Assembly: GCF_902809845.1 (NCBI RefSeq)
Contig: NZ_CADDWI010000012.1
Coordinates: forward strand, 214,634 to 278,633
DNA: 64,000 nt
From: Chelativorans sp. Marseille-P2723
GTDB taxonomy: Bacteria; Pseudomonadota; Alphaproteobacteria; Rhizobiales; Rhizobiaceae
Reading direction: 5' to 3'
Positions 28,332 through 38,921 of this stretch are shown piece after piece (positions within the stretch are counted from its first letter, which is position 1; every line of letters begins with the position of its first letter). Below the pieces are notes generated by a model that saw nothing but the letters and a program-made list of their open reading frames with translations, had not been told where the DNA came from and did not search any database. The position numbers and the translations under genes were made by a program.

Positions 28332-29819
28332 TTACCTGTCGGTAATGATCTTGACCTTATCGCCCGCGGAAAGCGTGGAGCCGGGTCCGAGTGAATTGAT
28401 GAGACGGAAAAGCTCCAGCTTGCGCTCGACGCCGATCATCTGGTTTGCAAAGGTTGCAACTGTCTCACCCGGGCGCACGGTAACCACGCGGATTCTTAGC
28501 GGCCGCAGGGAAGCGGCCTCCTGGCGGTCGAGCACGCGGAAGCTGTTCGAGATGGAGCGGGCAATCTCGTCCAGACGCGTGCTCTCGCGGGGCGCGCCGG
28601 TAAGCAGCCGGTATACCCGATCAGCAACCCGGATCACGGTGACATCGAACTCCCAGTCTTCAGTATAGGCACGCGCTTTAGCGGCATCACGCCCGTTGAT
28701 GGTGGTTGCTCGAATCGAACCGCTGTCGATCCCGCCTATCCAACCGCTGCGTAGATAGGTGGTAAGCGGGACCGAATGGGGGACCGTCGCGCCGTCGAAG
28801 CGGAAGGCAAGCTGGTCCGGTCCCTCGGCCACCACCTCGCCAGCCGAGTTGTCGATGACGAATTCTGGCGGAACGGTGAAGGCGATACCCAACGTCGGGT
28901 GCAGAAAATCGCGCCCACGGACATAGCCCTGGCTTGGCTTGTCACCATAGATCAGCCCGTCTACGCCTTCCAGGAAGACATCACGGTCGCGCGTGCCGAA
29001 CCCGGGAGGGCCGAACTGGCGGGCGTGGCGCTGGGCCAGTTCTATGCGGCGCGGCGCATTCGGATGACTTGCAAGAAAATCAAGCGTAGGATCGCTGTCG
29101 CCACTGACGCGGTGAAAGCTTTGATAGGCATCCATCGATCGCAGGAAGCGCGATGCGGCGTACGGATCGTAGTCCACGCTGCCGATGGTGCGGATCCCGA
29201 TCGCATCCGCTTCCAGTTCCTGGTTGCGGGAAAATTGCGCAAGCTGCAACCTGCCGCGCACAACCGCAGCACGCGCGGCGCTGTCGCCGCTTACCACCTC
29301 GTCAACAACACGCGACGCCAGCGTCGCCTCTGCCTCGCGCTTTTGCCGCTCCAGCCCATGATTTGCCGTCACATGTGCCATCTCGTGCGCGAGAACTGCT
29401 GCAATCTCGGCGGAATCATTGGCAAGAGCAAGAATACCCCGTGTGATATAGAGATATCCTCCCGGCAGCGCGAAAGCGTTGATTGCAGGCGTGTCCAGAA
29501 TGGTGATGCGATAGGTCTGGGAAGGGGTATCAGGCGCCTGCGAAAGCTTGCCCACTATCCGCGCCAGCATACGCTCGACCTTAGGATCCGAGTACTCACC
29601 CCCATAGGTCTGCAAGATTTTCGGATGCTGGCGCCGCGCCAGATTCGCCATCGAATCAGTGCGCATCACCGTGTCCACAATTACAGGGTTGGCCGAGGGC
29701 CTCAAGCCGGTGTCGTTGACTTCCAGCGTGTTGCAACCAGCCAGGACAAGGCACAACAGGCCAGGCAATACGGCCTTGAAGGATAAGGCATTGTCCTTGC
29801 AGGTTTTGGACTCAGTCAT
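28332..29819 (-). CDS. M48-family metalloprotease lipoprotein
   Basis: A 495-residue zinc protease with a lipoprotein signal ending LVLAGCNTL, so it is probably anchored in the outer membrane facing the periplasm. The zinc motif HEMAHVTANHG lies near residue 140 with the third-ligand ELEADAIG about 60 residues later. The C-terminal part ends in a LysM-like segment (VRPGETVATFANQM, then SAGDKVKIITD). This resembles BepA/LoiP-type quality-control proteases, with another C-terminal module. I chose the ATG at 29819, which starts the signal peptide. The IS630 element ends four bases after its stop codon and leaves it intact. Confidence 0.87.
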   Translation of the reverse strand: MTESKTCKDNALSFKAVLPGLLCLVLAGCNTLEVNDTGLRPSANPVIVDTVMRTDSMANLARRQHPKILQTYGGEYSDPKVERMLARIVGKLSQAPDTPSQTYRITILDTPAINAFALPGGYLYITRGILALANDSAEIAAVLAHEMAHVTANHGLERQKREAEATLASRVVDEVVSGDSAARAAVVRGRLQLAQFSRNQELEADAIGIRTIGSVDYDPYAASRFLRSMDAYQSFHRVSGDSDPTLDFLASHPNAPRRIELAQRHARQFGPPGFGTRDRDVFLEGVDGLIYGDKPSQGYVRGRDFLHPTLGIAFTVPPEFVIDNSAGEVVAEGPDQLAFRFDGATVPHSVPLTTYLRSGWIGGIDSGSIRATTINGRDAAKARAYTEDWEFDVTVIRVADRVYRLLTGAPRESTRLDEIARSISNSFRVLDRQEAASLRPLRIRVVTVRPGETVATFANQMIGVERKLELFRLINSLGPGSTLSAGDKVKIITDR

Positions 29820-30026
29820 TTGCTCGTGTCCAGGCAGGAAGTACACCTTTCTTTGCAGGCGGCTGGAAACTCCTTCCTGCCGGACCTAGCCATAGTCTGC
29901 GTTACAAGACAAGAATGTGCCCGCCCAACCTTCCGCCGCAAGATTGCAAATACGGTAAGTGCCGCAAAATAGATACAGAATCATACCGGCAATTGTGGCG
30001 GAACGTGGCCGAACGGGTGCTAGCGG

Positions 30027-30767
30027 CTAGCGCAGAGCCTGTCGCGCGCCGAGATATTGCTTGAATGCGGCGGGACCATGCCCCGAAAGGAACTCCTTTG
30101 TAGAGCCGACCACAGCAATGGTGCCGTCTTCAATGAAGGCGAGCCTTCCGGAGATCCTGCCAGCATCGCTCGGGTCGTGAGTAGCCATCAGGATCGTCAT
30201 GCGCTGCTCATCATGCAGGCGCGCTATAAGTTCCAGCATTTCATCGCGCAGGGCAGGGCCGAGCGAGGCGAGCGGTTCGTCAAGAAGGAGTATGGGTTGC
30301 CGCCTAACCAACACCCGAGCGAGCGCCACCCGCTGACGTTCACCGCCTGAGAGCGCGCGCGGCAGCCGTTCGCCTTTGTCCAAAAGCCCGGTGCGGGACA
30401 GCGCTTCCCGAACGGCATCACGGTCGGCTCTGGAAAGCCTCAAGGAGGGTGAGCGGCCAAGCCCGACATTCTGCTCCACCGTCAGATGGGCGAAAAGGTT
30501 GTTTTCCTGGAAGATCATCGAAACGGGGCGGCGGTGCGGCAGCACCATGGTCACATTCCTGCCGCCGATCAGGATGCGCCCCAGGGAAGGCTGCTCAAAA
30601 CCGGCCACCAGATTAAGCAACGTGGACTTGCCCGACCCGCTAGGACCCATGAGGGCAACAATTTCTGACGCGCCGACGGACAGGTCGAAACGCATTTGCG
30701 CTCCGCCGGGATATGAAAAGATGACGTTTTCGAGCCTCAGTTCCGCCCCGCCAAGGCTGCCTGTCAT
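30027..30767 (-). CDS. thiQ: thiamine ABC transporter ATP-binding protein
   Basis: Cytoplasmic ATPase of the ThiBPQ importer for thiamine and its phosphates, 246 residues long. The Walker A motif GPSGSGKSTLLN, the ABC signature LSGGERQRVALAR and Walker B ILLLDEPLASL are all present. The start ATG overlaps the thiP stop in an ATGA, which fixes the start and shows translational coupling. It is under the TPP riboswitch upstream of thiB. Confidence 0.93.
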   Translation of the reverse strand: MTGSLGGAELRLENVIFSYPGGAQMRFDLSVGASEIVALMGPSGSGKSTLLNLVAGFEQPSLGRILIGGRNVTMVLPHRRPVSMIFQENNLFAHLTVEQNVGLGRSPSLRLSRADRDAVREALSRTGLLDKGERLPRALSGGERQRVALARVLVRRQPILLLDEPLASLGPALRDEMLELIARLHDEQRMTILMATHDPSDAGRISGRLAFIEDGTIAVVGSTKEFLSGHGPAAFKQYLGARQALR

Positions 30768-32407
30768 CGTGCACTCTCCGACCCTTGCCGCCCAAGGCGA
30801 GCCACCAAAAACATCAGCCCGAGACAAATAAGCCCCAGGAACAGCGCCAGCCCGGCGGCATCGGCCGTACGGTAGCTCCCCATGCGCTGCAGCAGCAGAT
30901 AAGGCAAGGTCTGCACCCTATCACTGCCGAATAGCGCTATTACGCCAAGATCTCCCAGAGACAAGGCCATTGCAAAGGCAAAGCCCACTGCGGCGGGCCG
31001 CTTCAGTGACGGCCAGTCGACCAGGCGAAGCCGGTTCCAGCCAGAAATGCCAAGGGACACGCAGAGCGTTTCGTGCCGGGCGCTGGCCGCATCATAGGCG
31101 GGCCGGATTGCCCGAACGGCAAAGGGCATTGCCATCACCGCGTTCACTGTCACCACCATGACGGGCGCGAGGGCGAAGACATTTCCGAAACGGCGCAGGA
31201 GAATGAACCAGCCCGCGCCGATCACGACAGGCGGCACAATCAGCACCAAGGCAGCGCCGGTATCCATGAGTTGCTCCAGAATGCGTGGCTTGCCTCCGCG
31301 CCTCGCAAGCTCCAGCGCCCTGCGCGCCATCACGAGCGCAGTGGAAAGCACGATGCAGAGAAAGGCCGCCAGCGCCGCCAGATAAAGGCTGGTGAACGTT
31401 GCTGCACGCACCGTGCGCTCTCCTGCCAGCCTCGACAGGTCAGCCGTGAGCCCCGCCATCACGGTGGCTGCCATGGGGCCGGCGACGAAGAGAAGGGCGG
31501 CGATGATGATCGCCGTGTTGATCACGCGCTCCCCTCGCCCCGGAACCAGTTGTCTGTGCGGCGCCACCGGCAGGCTGGCGTCGGCCGTCATGGATGCCCC
31601 AAGCCGTGTAAGCACGATGACAATGGTGGCAGTGAGAGCGACCTGTACCAGTGTCAACGTTACGGCGCGCGCGGGATCGAAGTCAAAGCGCAAGGCCTGA
31701 TATATTGCCACTTCGAGGGTGGTTGCGCGCGGGCCTCCGCCCAGGATGAGCACAATGGTAAAGGACGTCGCGCAGAGCATGAAGACAAGCCCAGCAATGC
31801 CTGGCAAGACAGCGCGGGCCACCGGCCATTCTATAAAGCGGAAGGATGCAAGCGGGCCCATGCCAAGCTGCGCCGAAAGCCGCCACTGGTCTGCGGGCAC
31901 CGTCTCCAGTGCGGCAAGAAACAGGCGTGCAGCGAGCGGAAGATTGAAAAAGACGTGGGCGACAAGAATGCCGGACAGGCCATAAATACCCGGCCAGGTC
32001 TCTTCCGAGAAGGCTTGGAAGAGAGGCGCGAAGTAGCCCGCCCTGCCGTAGAGAGCTAAAACGCCCAACGCAGCAACGATGGCAGGCAGTGCCAAAGGCA
32101 CGGCGAAGAGCTGCAATATCAGCCCGCGCCCCGGAAACCGGGGGTGTCGTGCTAGCGCGCGAGCAACGAGGATTGCCGGCACTACAGAGAGGATAGTGGA
32201 AAGCGCTGCTTGCCAGAGGGTGAACCGTGCGACCCTCAGCAGATAGGCATCGAATCCGGCAAAAGCTCCCTCGAAGGAGCGGACCGCCTCATGGCCCAGC
32301 CCGGCGAATGCCCCCCCGATAAGAATGCTGATCGCCGCCAGCGCAAGCACGCCGGCGCCGATCCTCCTGCTGCCCAACGCTGTTAACGACTCATCACCGA
32401 CAGCCAC
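30764..32407 (-). CDS. thiP: thiamine ABC transporter permease
   Basis: Inner-membrane permease of 547 residues with two fused permease domains and about twelve membrane helices, as in E. coli ThiP (536 residues). The two EAA-type loops are visible near [18 protein letters not shown] and [18 protein letters not shown], where the ATPase would dock. It overlaps thiB by 25 bases and thiQ by four bases, so the three genes form a tight operon. Confidence 0.93.
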   Translation of the reverse strand: MAVGDESLTALGSRRIGAGVLALAAISILIGGAFAGLGHEAVRSFEGAFAGFDAYLLRVARFTLWQAALSTILSVVPAILVARALARHPRFPGRGLILQLFAVPLALPAIVAALGVLALYGRAGYFAPLFQAFSEETWPGIYGLSGILVAHVFFNLPLAARLFLAALETVPADQWRLSAQLGMGPLASFRFIEWPVARAVLPGIAGLVFMLCATSFTIVLILGGGPRATTLEVAIYQALRFDFDPARAVTLTLVQVALTATIVIVLTRLGASMTADASLPVAPHRQLVPGRGERVINTAIIIAALLFVAGPMAATVMAGLTADLSRLAGERTVRAATFTSLYLAALAAFLCIVLSTALVMARRALELARRGGKPRILEQLMDTGAALVLIVPPVVIGAGWFILLRRFGNVFALAPVMVVTVNAVMAMPFAVRAIRPAYDAASARHETLCVSLGISGWNRLRLVDWPSLKRPAAVGFAFAMALSLGDLGVIALFGSDRVQTLPYLLLQRMGSYRTADAAGLALFLGLICLGLMFLVARLGRQGSESAR

Positions 32408-33387
32408 TCGTCTACCCAGGCCCTGCGGTTCTCGGCCACCTCCTCGGCGGGCAGAAGCAGCGTCTTTTCAGGCTTGATCAGTTCGTCAAATGCTGAATGC
32501 AGCGGACCAGAGGTCCTGCCGGCTGGAAACATCCAATTCGTCTCGGGAATCTCATCCTGAAATCCCGGACCGGTCATGAAGGACAGAAACTGGGCGGCAA
32601 GCTCGTTGTCGCGCGCTTTCGCGGTGCGGGCGGCAAGCTCAACCTGAAGGTAATGCCCTTCGGCAAAGGCAGCGGCCCGGTAACGATCCGTATCCTCGGC
32701 GATGAGGTGATATGCCGGCGAGGTGGTATAGGAAAGCACCATCGGCACCTCTCCGCTGGTAAAAAGCCCATAGGCTTCGCTCCAGCCGGGCGTAACCGTA
32801 AGCACCTTGTCCTTAAGCCCCGACCAGGCCGTCGCCGCGTCATCGCCATAGACGACCTTCACCCATAAAAGCAGCCCCAACCCAGGAGTGGACGTGCGTG
32901 GATCCTGGATGGCAATTTTCAGCTCGCTCTCCGCCTCCACCAACTCCCTAAGGCTTTGTGGCGGCGTCTTTATCGCCTCCGAATCATAGACGAAAGCAAA
33001 ATAGCCGTAGTCATAGGGAACGAAAATATCATCATCAAAGCCACCGGGGACATCGACATCTTTGAGGTCAATGCCATGTGGTACAAAAAGGCCGCTTTCC
33101 CTGGCCTCGTGCATCAGGTTCGTATCAAGCCCCAGAACAATATCGGCCTGCGTATCCTCACCTTCGAGCCGCAGTCGGTTAAGCAGCGCCACACCATCGG
33201 CAACTGCGACAAACTCCAGATCGCATCCGCATTCGGCTTCGAAAGCTCGCTCAACCGCCGGGCCTGGGCCCCATTCGGCTGTAAAGCTGTCATAAGTGTA
33301 GACGGTGAGCTTTTCCTGCGCGAGCACGGACGCTGGCAGCAGAACCATTGAAAAGGCAATGGAAGTAATCAGCTTGCTTGAGCGCAT
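32383..33387 (-). CDS. thiB: thiamine-binding periplasmic protein
   Basis: Periplasmic binding protein of 334 residues that captures thiamine, TMP and TPP for the ThiPQ transporter. A Sec signal peptide ends near VLAQEKL. The mature start [20 protein letters not shown] and [11 protein letters not shown] are typical of ThiB/TbpA. First gene of the thiBPQ operon, with a TPP riboswitch 54 bases before its start. Confidence 0.93.
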   Translation of the reverse strand: MRSSKLITSIAFSMVLLPASVLAQEKLTVYTYDSFTAEWGPGPAVERAFEAECGCDLEFVAVADGVALLNRLRLEGEDTQADIVLGLDTNLMHEARESGLFVPHGIDLKDVDVPGGFDDDIFVPYDYGYFAFVYDSEAIKTPPQSLRELVEAESELKIAIQDPRTSTPGLGLLLWVKVVYGDDAATAWSGLKDKVLTVTPGWSEAYGLFTSGEVPMVLSYTTSPAYHLIAEDTDRYRAAAFAEGHYLQVELAARTAKARDNELAAQFLSFMTGPGFQDEIPETNWMFPAGRTSGPLHSAFDELIKPEKTLLLPAEEVAENRRAWVDEWLSVMSR

Positions 33388-33440
33388 CGATGCCTCCTCT
33401 CGTTAAGCTTGCGGGAAGAGGCGTCTGAATAATTCAGCGT

Positions 33441-33536
33441 CTAATCCCTCCGCCGGTACAAACCGGATCAGGTTCATCGGGTTAGCGGAAAGCCGCCTCT
33501 CAGCCAGACTGCCTTGCGGCAGCGGCACCCCGTTAG
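33441..33536 (-). promoter_or_regulatory. TPP riboswitch (THI element)
   Basis: On the minus strand the stretch shows the conserved core of the thiamine pyrophosphate aptamer. GGGGTGC comes at the 5' side, then CTGAGA with the pyrimidine-sensing helix, ACCCGATGAACCTGATC, and finally GTACCGGCGGAGGGA closing the structure. The order and spacing match the THI box. It lies in the leader of thiBPQ, so uptake should be shut off when TPP is abundant. The P3 region includes the hairpin GCCGCAAGGC near 33,515. Confidence 0.93.
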
Positions 33537-33684
33537 AGCAGTTGAAACATAAGCCGCACCCTCAGCGGACGCAAGTGGCTGCCGTGGTTAATCAGGGTGA
33601 CCCTTACCGCCGTTGCTCCGAACAGCTAAAATTTGAGCGACGCGGTAAAATAAATCTTCGTGAGGGCACCGCTATGATGCGCCT

Positions 33685-34524
33685 ATGGGGGGCAGAGCCA
33701 AAAGGATTCTGTGCAAGGCGTCAGGAGTCACTGCGCTTGCAACCGCTTTGACTTATGCAGTGTTCTTTTTGACGCGGGCGTTGAGCGACAGGCCCTTTAC
33801 AAGCAGTGACCTTGTCGAATGCTTCTTCATACCCATAGCCGTCGGGATGCCAATCCTGGTGTTCCTGTTCCGGCAATCCGAAGAGCTGAAGAACGCCCAT
33901 GCAGAGCTTGCCAGCCTCAACGAACAAACGAGGAAGGCCTATCAGCGGCTTCGGCTATCGCATGAAATCATGGTCTATACGGCCGCCCATGACAGCATGA
34001 CCGGCCTGCTCAACCGCGAGAGCTTCCTCGAACACCTGCGAGATGCCATCGCCAATCGGGAACAGGACGTTCTTCTGCTAGCCGATGCGGACAATTTCAA
34101 GCAGATCAACGACCGCCTGGGTCATCTGCGAGGCGACGATGCGCTCGTGGAGATTTCACGCGCCATCCGCATGACGGTCCGGCACGAAGATGTGGTCGGC
34201 CGCTTAGGCGGCGAGGAGTTTGGCGTTCTTTTGAAAGGCATTAGCCTGACACGCGCAATGGAAATTGCCGAAAAGATCAGGCGGCAGGTCGAAGCCATAC
34301 CATGGCGGCGCAGCACACCGGACATGGAATGCCTTACCGTCAGCATCGGCGTTGCCGCAATAGGCAAGGACATCGGCACCGCGGCTGCGGCTTTGGAGCG
34401 GGCGGATCACTGTCTTTACGCAGCCAAGAAACAGGGGCGCAACCGCGTTACCTGTCACGATCCCAGGTTTCATTGCGAAGAGATCACAGTGCGTCCAAGA
34501 CAATGGCGCCGTCGCGTCGCTTGA
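33685..34524 (+). CDS. membrane diguanylate cyclase (GGDEF)
   Basis: A 279-residue protein predicted to make cyclic di-GMP. Two N-terminal membrane helices (about residues 12-32 and 45-65) are followed by a short coiled-coil linker and a C-terminal GGDEF domain. The active site is GGEEF near residue 174. An RxxD inhibitory site (RHED) lies five residues before it, so product feedback is likely. MTGLLNRESFLEHL and DADNFKQINDRLGHLRGDD are also intact. No sensory domain is recognisable beyond the membrane part. Its neighbours do not suggest a target. Confidence 0.9.
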   Translation: MGGRAKRILCKASGVTALATALTYAVFFLTRALSDRPFTSSDLVECFFIPIAVGMPILVFLFRQSEELKNAHAELASLNEQTRKAYQRLRLSHEIMVYTAAHDSMTGLLNRESFLEHLRDAIANREQDVLLLADADNFKQINDRLGHLRGDDALVEISRAIRMTVRHEDVVGRLGGEEFGVLLKGISLTRAMEIAEKIRRQVEAIPWRRSTPDMECLTVSIGVAAIGKDIGTAAAALERADHCLYAAKKQGRNRVTCHDPRFHCEEITVRPRQWRRRVA

Positions 34525-34551
34525 CCTTTCAACTTCCGATCACACGGGGCG

Positions 34552-34857
34552 TTACCAGCGAGTCCGCTCACCCGGCGCGGCAGGCTCGATGGCGAGCGCG
34601 TGCACCCGGCCGCTCTTAAGCTCATCTGCCAACACGTCATTCACAGCGCGGTGTCGCTCGATCCGACTCATGCGGGCAAAAGCAGAAGCTTCGATCCTGA
34701 TGCGGAAATGCGTCTCGCCGCTGCCGTCAAATACCTCCTCCTTGCCGCCAACAGTATGGTGATGGCCGGCGTGAAGATGGCTCTCGTTGACGACGAATAG
34801 CCGCTCCGGAGAAAACGCCTGTCTCAGTTTTGCTTCTATTGAGGATTTTATGGACAA
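34552..34857 (-). CDS. bolA: BolA-family protein
   Basis: A 101-residue BolA-like protein, a class that forms [2Fe-2S] complexes with monothiol glutaredoxins. Family features are SIEAKLRQAF at the N-terminus, ESHLHAGHHH, ETHFRIRIEAS, and the C-terminal ELKSGRVHALAI with the invariant His. I place the start at the TTG at 34857, because GGAG lies six bases upstream and homology begins there. A longer frame exists but adds an unconserved leader. It is divergent from a J-domain protein, as commonly seen in rhizobia. Confidence 0.87.
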   Translation of the reverse strand: MSIKSSIEAKLRQAFSPERLFVVNESHLHAGHHHTVGGKEEVFDGSGETHFRIRIEASAFARMSRIERHRAVNDVLADELKSGRVHALAIEPAAPGERTRW

Positions 34858-34979
34858 ATCCGTCTCCTGACACCATATGGGGAACGTTCCTGCATGAGTC
34901 CCAACCTTTGCCAAATGTCAATTCTTGCTTCACGGCGGGCAACCGCCATAATCGGCTTTGATTTGGTACCAGGACAAGC

Positions 34980-35600
34980 ATGAAACTTAACTCGAAATAC
35001 TTCGAGAAGATACGCATCCGCCCCGAGCCGCAGTCGCAGACTCAAGCCGACGCGCCGTGCTGCCAATGGGATGGTTGCGACCAGCCGGGTGTACACCGTG
35101 CGCCGGTTGGTCGGCACAGGGAGGGCGAGTATTTTCGGTTTTGCTTCGAGCATGTGAGGCAATACAACAAAAATTATAACTATTTCTCTGGACTCAAGGA
35201 CAGCGAGATTGCGCGCTTTCAGAAGGAAGCGATGACCGGTCACCGACCGACCTGGAAGATGGGCTCCAACGACTCCGGGCACGCAGCCCCCGATTCTGCA
35301 CCCTTCCGCTCCGGCCACGCTGCCTATTATCGCCGCATCGGCGATCCGTTCAATCTGTTCGGGCGGACGGACAACGCATCCGAGGCATCAACCCAGAGAC
35401 CGCTGAGGCCGCTTGAGGCCAAAGCGCTGGAAACACTGGGCCTGAATGCCGATGCATCTGGCGCAGATATCAAGGCGCGCTATAAGACGTTGGTGAAGCG
35501 CCACCATCCGGATGCCAATGGCGGTGACAGAGGTTCCGAAGCCCGCTTGCAAGACGTGCTTCAGGCCTACCGGCTCCTAAAGCAGGCGGGTTTCTGTTAG
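34980..35600 (+). CDS. J-domain (DnaJ-like) protein
   Basis: A 206-residue protein with a C-terminal J domain at about residues 147-204 carrying the HPD motif in RHHPDANGGD, which stimulates DnaK ATPase. The N-terminal part has a cysteine cluster (CCQWDGCDQPG, then FCFEHVRQYN) that may bind a metal. An N-terminal Cys region plus a C-terminal J domain is the usual form of a DnaJ-like protein in Hyphomicrobiales found just before cobS. The link with CobS/CobT is positional only. Confidence 0.87.
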   Translation: MKLNSKYFEKIRIRPEPQSQTQADAPCCQWDGCDQPGVHRAPVGRHREGEYFRFCFEHVRQYNKNYNYFSGLKDSEIARFQKEAMTGHRPTWKMGSNDSGHAAPDSAPFRSGHAAYYRRIGDPFNLFGRTDNASEASTQRPLRPLEAKALETLGLNADASGADIKARYKTLVKRHHPDANGGDRGSEARLQDVLQAYRLLKQAGFC

Positions 35601-35673
35601 GCCCCGTCTCTGCTAAGAGGCCAATCGAAATAACAGGCGGCGCGGGCAGATGCACGCGCGCGCTGGAGGTATG

Positions 35674-36660
35674 ATGAACAAGATTGACCGCGATATTGCC
35701 AATCTGCCGGACACAACCGTGTCGGTGAAAGATACATTCGGCTTTGATTCGAACATGGTAGTGCCCGCCTACTCGGTGGCTGATCCCCATGTGCCGGACA
35801 CGGACCCAGATTATCTTTTCGACAAGCAGACGACCCTGGCGATCCTCGCAGGCTTCACCTACAACCGCCGCGTCATGATCTCGGGCTATCACGGCACGGG
35901 CAAATCGACGCATATCGAACAGGTCGCGGCGCGCCTCAAATGGCCCTGCGTACGCATCAATCTCGATAGCCACGTGAGCCGTATCGATCTGGTCGGCAAG
36001 GACGCCATCGTCGTCAAGGACGGCAAGCAGGTGACGGAATTCCGCGATGGAATTCTTCCCTGGGCCTATCAGAACAATGTGGCGTTGGTCTTTGACGAGT
36101 ACGATGCCGGCCGCCCGGACGTCATGTTCGTAATCCAGCGCGTGCTGGAATCATCCGGCCGTTTGACGCTGCTCGACCAAAGCCGCGTCATCCGGCCGCA
36201 TCCTGCGTTCCGCCTCTTCGCGACGGCCAACACGGTGGGCCTCGGTGATACGACCGGCCTTTATCACGGCACGCAGCAGATCAACCAGGCGCAGATGGAT
36301 CGTTGGTCGATCGTCACCACGCTCAACTACCTTCCCCATGACGACGAGGTGGCCATCGTCCAGGCGAAGGCCAAGCACTATCAGAACGAGGAAGGTCGCG
36401 AGACGGTGAGCCGCATGGTACGAGTGGCTGACATGACACGCTCGGCTTTCATGAACGGCGATCTTTCCACAGTCATGAGCCCGCGCACGGTGATCATGTG
36501 GGCAGAGAACGCCGAGATATTCGGCGATGTTGGTTTTGCCTTCCGCCTTACCTTCCTTAACAAGTGTGACGAGCTCGAACGGGTTATTGTGGCAGAGTTC
36601 TACCAGCGTGCCTTCGGTGAGGAACTCGCCGAGTCGGCAGCCAATGTCGTGCTGAGCTAG
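35674..36660 (+). CDS. cobS: cobaltochelatase subunit CobS
   Basis: AAA+ ATPase subunit of the aerobic cobaltochelatase CobNST, which inserts cobalt into hydrogenobyrinic acid a,c-diamide. The 328-residue product has Walker [14 protein letters not shown] near residue 80, Walker [14 protein letters not shown], and a sensor region [16 protein letters not shown] chose the second of two adjacent ATGs (35674), giving the usual [13 protein letters not shown] start. GGAGG is just upstream. It is followed closely by a GFA protein and then cobT. Confidence 0.93.
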   Translation: MNKIDRDIANLPDTTVSVKDTFGFDSNMVVPAYSVADPHVPDTDPDYLFDKQTTLAILAGFTYNRRVMISGYHGTGKSTHIEQVAARLKWPCVRINLDSHVSRIDLVGKDAIVVKDGKQVTEFRDGILPWAYQNNVALVFDEYDAGRPDVMFVIQRVLESSGRLTLLDQSRVIRPHPAFRLFATANTVGLGDTTGLYHGTQQINQAQMDRWSIVTTLNYLPHDDEVAIVQAKAKHYQNEEGRETVSRMVRVADMTRSAFMNGDLSTVMSPRTVIMWAENAEIFGDVGFAFRLTFLNKCDELERVIVAEFYQRAFGEELAESAANVVLS

Positions 36661-36668
36661 GATATGCA

Positions 36669-37016
36669 ATGCGCTATGAAGGTGGATGTCATTGCGGGAG
36701 CTTGCGGTTCTCGGTCGATGTCGATCTGGCGAACCCAATAACCTGCAACTGCTCCTATTGCAGGCAGCGTGGGAGCATCCTGGTCTTCACCTCCGCCGAC
36801 AATTTCATGCTGGAGAGTGGTGAGGAGAAGCTGACCGAGTACCGCTTCAATACCATGCAGATCCAGCATCTTTTCTGTTCGGTCTGCGGGATGGAGTCTT
36901 TCGCGCGCGGCCAGATGCCCGATGGTGCCAGGATGGTGGCCGTCAATGTGCGCTCGCTCGATGGCGTTGATCTGGACAACCTGGAAACAACCCAGGTGGA
37001 TGGCCGTTCCCGCTAG
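36669..37016 (+). CDS. GFA/CENP-V-family zinc protein
   Basis: A 115-residue protein of the glutathione-dependent formaldehyde-activating (GFA) fold. It has the Cys pattern of the family: GGCHCGSLRFSV at the N-terminus, TCNCSYCRQRG near residue 35, and FCSVCGMESFARG near residue 70. Together these bind two zinc ions. GFA proteins are often annotated as formaldehyde-activating, but most have no proven activity. It lies 8 bases after cobS and 12 bases before the chosen cobT start, so it is part of the cobalamin operon by position. A metal-handling role would be speculation. Confidence 0.87.
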   Translation: MRYEGGCHCGSLRFSVDVDLANPITCNCSYCRQRGSILVFTSADNFMLESGEEKLTEYRFNTMQIQHLFCSVCGMESFARGQMPDGARMVAVNVRSLDGVDLDNLETTQVDGRSR

Positions 37017-37028
37017 GTGGATGAACCC

Positions 37029-38921
37029 GTGAGCCAATCGAACCGCAGACCAGGACAACCGCAGGAGGCCCCGCTTGATCCGTTCAAGCGGGCTGTGGCC
37101 GCCTCTGTTCGGGCTATCGCAGGCGAGCGCGAGCTGGAAGTATCCTTTTCCAAGGACAAGCCAGCGCTTTCGGGCAGCCACGCCCGGCTTCCCGAGCCTT
37201 CCAAAAAGCCAACGGCGGAGGCTCTGAGGGTTACCAGAGGCCTTGGCGATTCCATGGCGCTGCGGCGGGCCTGTCACGATATCCGGCTGCACAGCCGCCT
37301 TGCCCCCCAGGGAGGGCAGGCCCGAGCGATCTTCGATGCCGTCGAGCAGGCGCGAGTCGAAGCAATCGGAGCACGGTCCATGCAGGGGGTCTCCGACAAC
37401 CTGGCGGCGATGTTGGAAGACAAATTCGCACGCGCCAACCTTGCCGATATTACCAACCGCGAGGATGCCCCGCTTGAGGAGGCCGTCGCGCTGCTGGTGC
37501 GCGAGAAGCTCACTGGACGGCCGACCCCCAGCAGCGGCGCCCGGGTTTTGGAACTTTGGCGCGACTGGATCGAGGAAAAGGCAGGAAGTAATCTTGAGGA
37601 GCTTCTGCCGCACATAAACAACCAGAACGCCTTCGCGCGTGCTGTACGCGACCTTCTCGGCTCCATGGACATGGGCGAGGAACTGGACGAAGAACAGGCG
37701 CAGGAAAGCGAGGAGGAGGCGGAGCCGCCGCAGGGCGAAGACAGTTCCGAAGAGGGCGGTGAGGACGAGGCAGAAGGGGAGCGCTCCCAGGCCGAGGAAG
37801 CGGACGCATCTGCGGACGAGGACGAGGCAGGCGAGAGTGATGCAGCCGCTACAACCGCCGAGGAAGTCACGGAACAGGAGGATCTCGACGCGGAGACGCC
37901 GGGCGAAGCGAGACGCCCCGAGAGCTTGTTCGATCAGGCTACCCATCAGATGGATTACCGTGTCTTCACCACCGAGTTCGACGAGGTGGTTGGCGCGGAA
38001 GAACTTTGCGACGAGGAAGAGCTGGACCGGTTGCGCGCCTTTCTCGACAAGCAACTTGCAAATCTGCAAGGCGTTGTGGGACGCCTGGCCAACCGTCTTC
38101 AGCGTCGCCTGATGGCGCAGCAGAACCGTTCCTGGGAGTTCGACCAAGAAGAAGGCGTGCTAGACACAGCGCGTCTGCCCCGACTCATCATCGACCCCAT
38201 GCAGCCGCTCTCCTTCAAACAGGAGCGGGACACGAACTTTCGCGATACTGTTGTTACGCTGCTTATCGACAATTCCGGCTCGATGCGCGGCCGTCCGATC
38301 TCTGTTGCAGCCACCTGTGCCGATATCCTGGCGCGCACGCTTGAGCGCTGCGGCGTCCGCGTTGAATTACTTGGCTTCACGACCCGCGCGTGGAAGGGCG
38401 GGCAGTCGCGCGAGAAGTGGCTGAAGGAAGGCAAGCCGCCGTCACCGGGCCGCCTCAACGATTTGCGCCACATCATCTACAAATCCGCGGACGCGCCGTG
38501 GCGGCGCTCCCGGCGCAATCTTGGGCTGATGATGCGCGAGGGGCTGCTCAAGGAGAATATCGACGGCGAGGCACTGCTGTGGGCTCACCATCGCCTCATC
38601 GCCCGACCCGAACAGCGCAAGATCCTGATGATGATCTCGGACGGCGCGCCAGTCGATGATTCCACGCTTTCCGTCAATCCCGGCAACTATCTGGAGCGCC
38701 ACCTGCGCGGCGTGATCGAGCTTATCGAGACGCGCTCGCCCGTCGAACTGCTTGCGATCGGTATCGGCCATGATGTCACGCGCTATTACCGGCGCGCCGT
38801 CACCATTGTCGATGCAGAGGAGCTCGCCGGCGCGATGACGGAGCAGCTAGCCGCGCTCTTTGCTGAGGAAGGCCCGCGCCGCGGCGGCGAGGTCCACCGG
38901 CGCCTTCGTCGTGCAGGCTAG
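37029..38921 (+). CDS. cobT: cobaltochelatase subunit CobT
   Basis: Large partner of CobS in the cobaltochelatase complex, 630 residues. An N-terminal CobT domain is followed by a long, strongly acidic stretch (about residues 210-300, mostly Glu and Asp). A C-terminal von Willebrand A domain has the MIDAS motif [13 protein letters not shown] near residue 413, a metal site typical of chelatase subunits. I chose the GTG at 37029, giving the start [11 protein letters not shown] with GGTGGA upstream; a GTG at 37017, directly after the GFA stop, is also open. Confidence 0.93.
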   Translation: MSQSNRRPGQPQEAPLDPFKRAVAASVRAIAGERELEVSFSKDKPALSGSHARLPEPSKKPTAEALRVTRGLGDSMALRRACHDIRLHSRLAPQGGQARAIFDAVEQARVEAIGARSMQGVSDNLAAMLEDKFARANLADITNREDAPLEEAVALLVREKLTGRPTPSSGARVLELWRDWIEEKAGSNLEELLPHINNQNAFARAVRDLLGSMDMGEELDEEQAQESEEEAEPPQGEDSSEEGGEDEAEGERSQAEEADASADEDEAGESDAAATTAEEVTEQEDLDAETPGEARRPESLFDQATHQMDYRVFTTEFDEVVGAEELCDEEELDRLRAFLDKQLANLQGVVGRLANRLQRRLMAQQNRSWEFDQEEGVLDTARLPRLIIDPMQPLSFKQERDTNFRDTVVTLLIDNSGSMRGRPISVAATCADILARTLERCGVRVELLGFTTRAWKGGQSREKWLKEGKPPSPGRLNDLRHIIYKSADAPWRRSRRNLGLMMREGLLKENIDGEALLWAHHRLIARPEQRKILMMISDGAPVDDSTLSVNPGNYLERHLRGVIELIETRSPVELLAIGIGHDVTRYYRRAVTIVDAEELAGAMTEQLAALFAEEGPRRGGEVHRRLRRAG

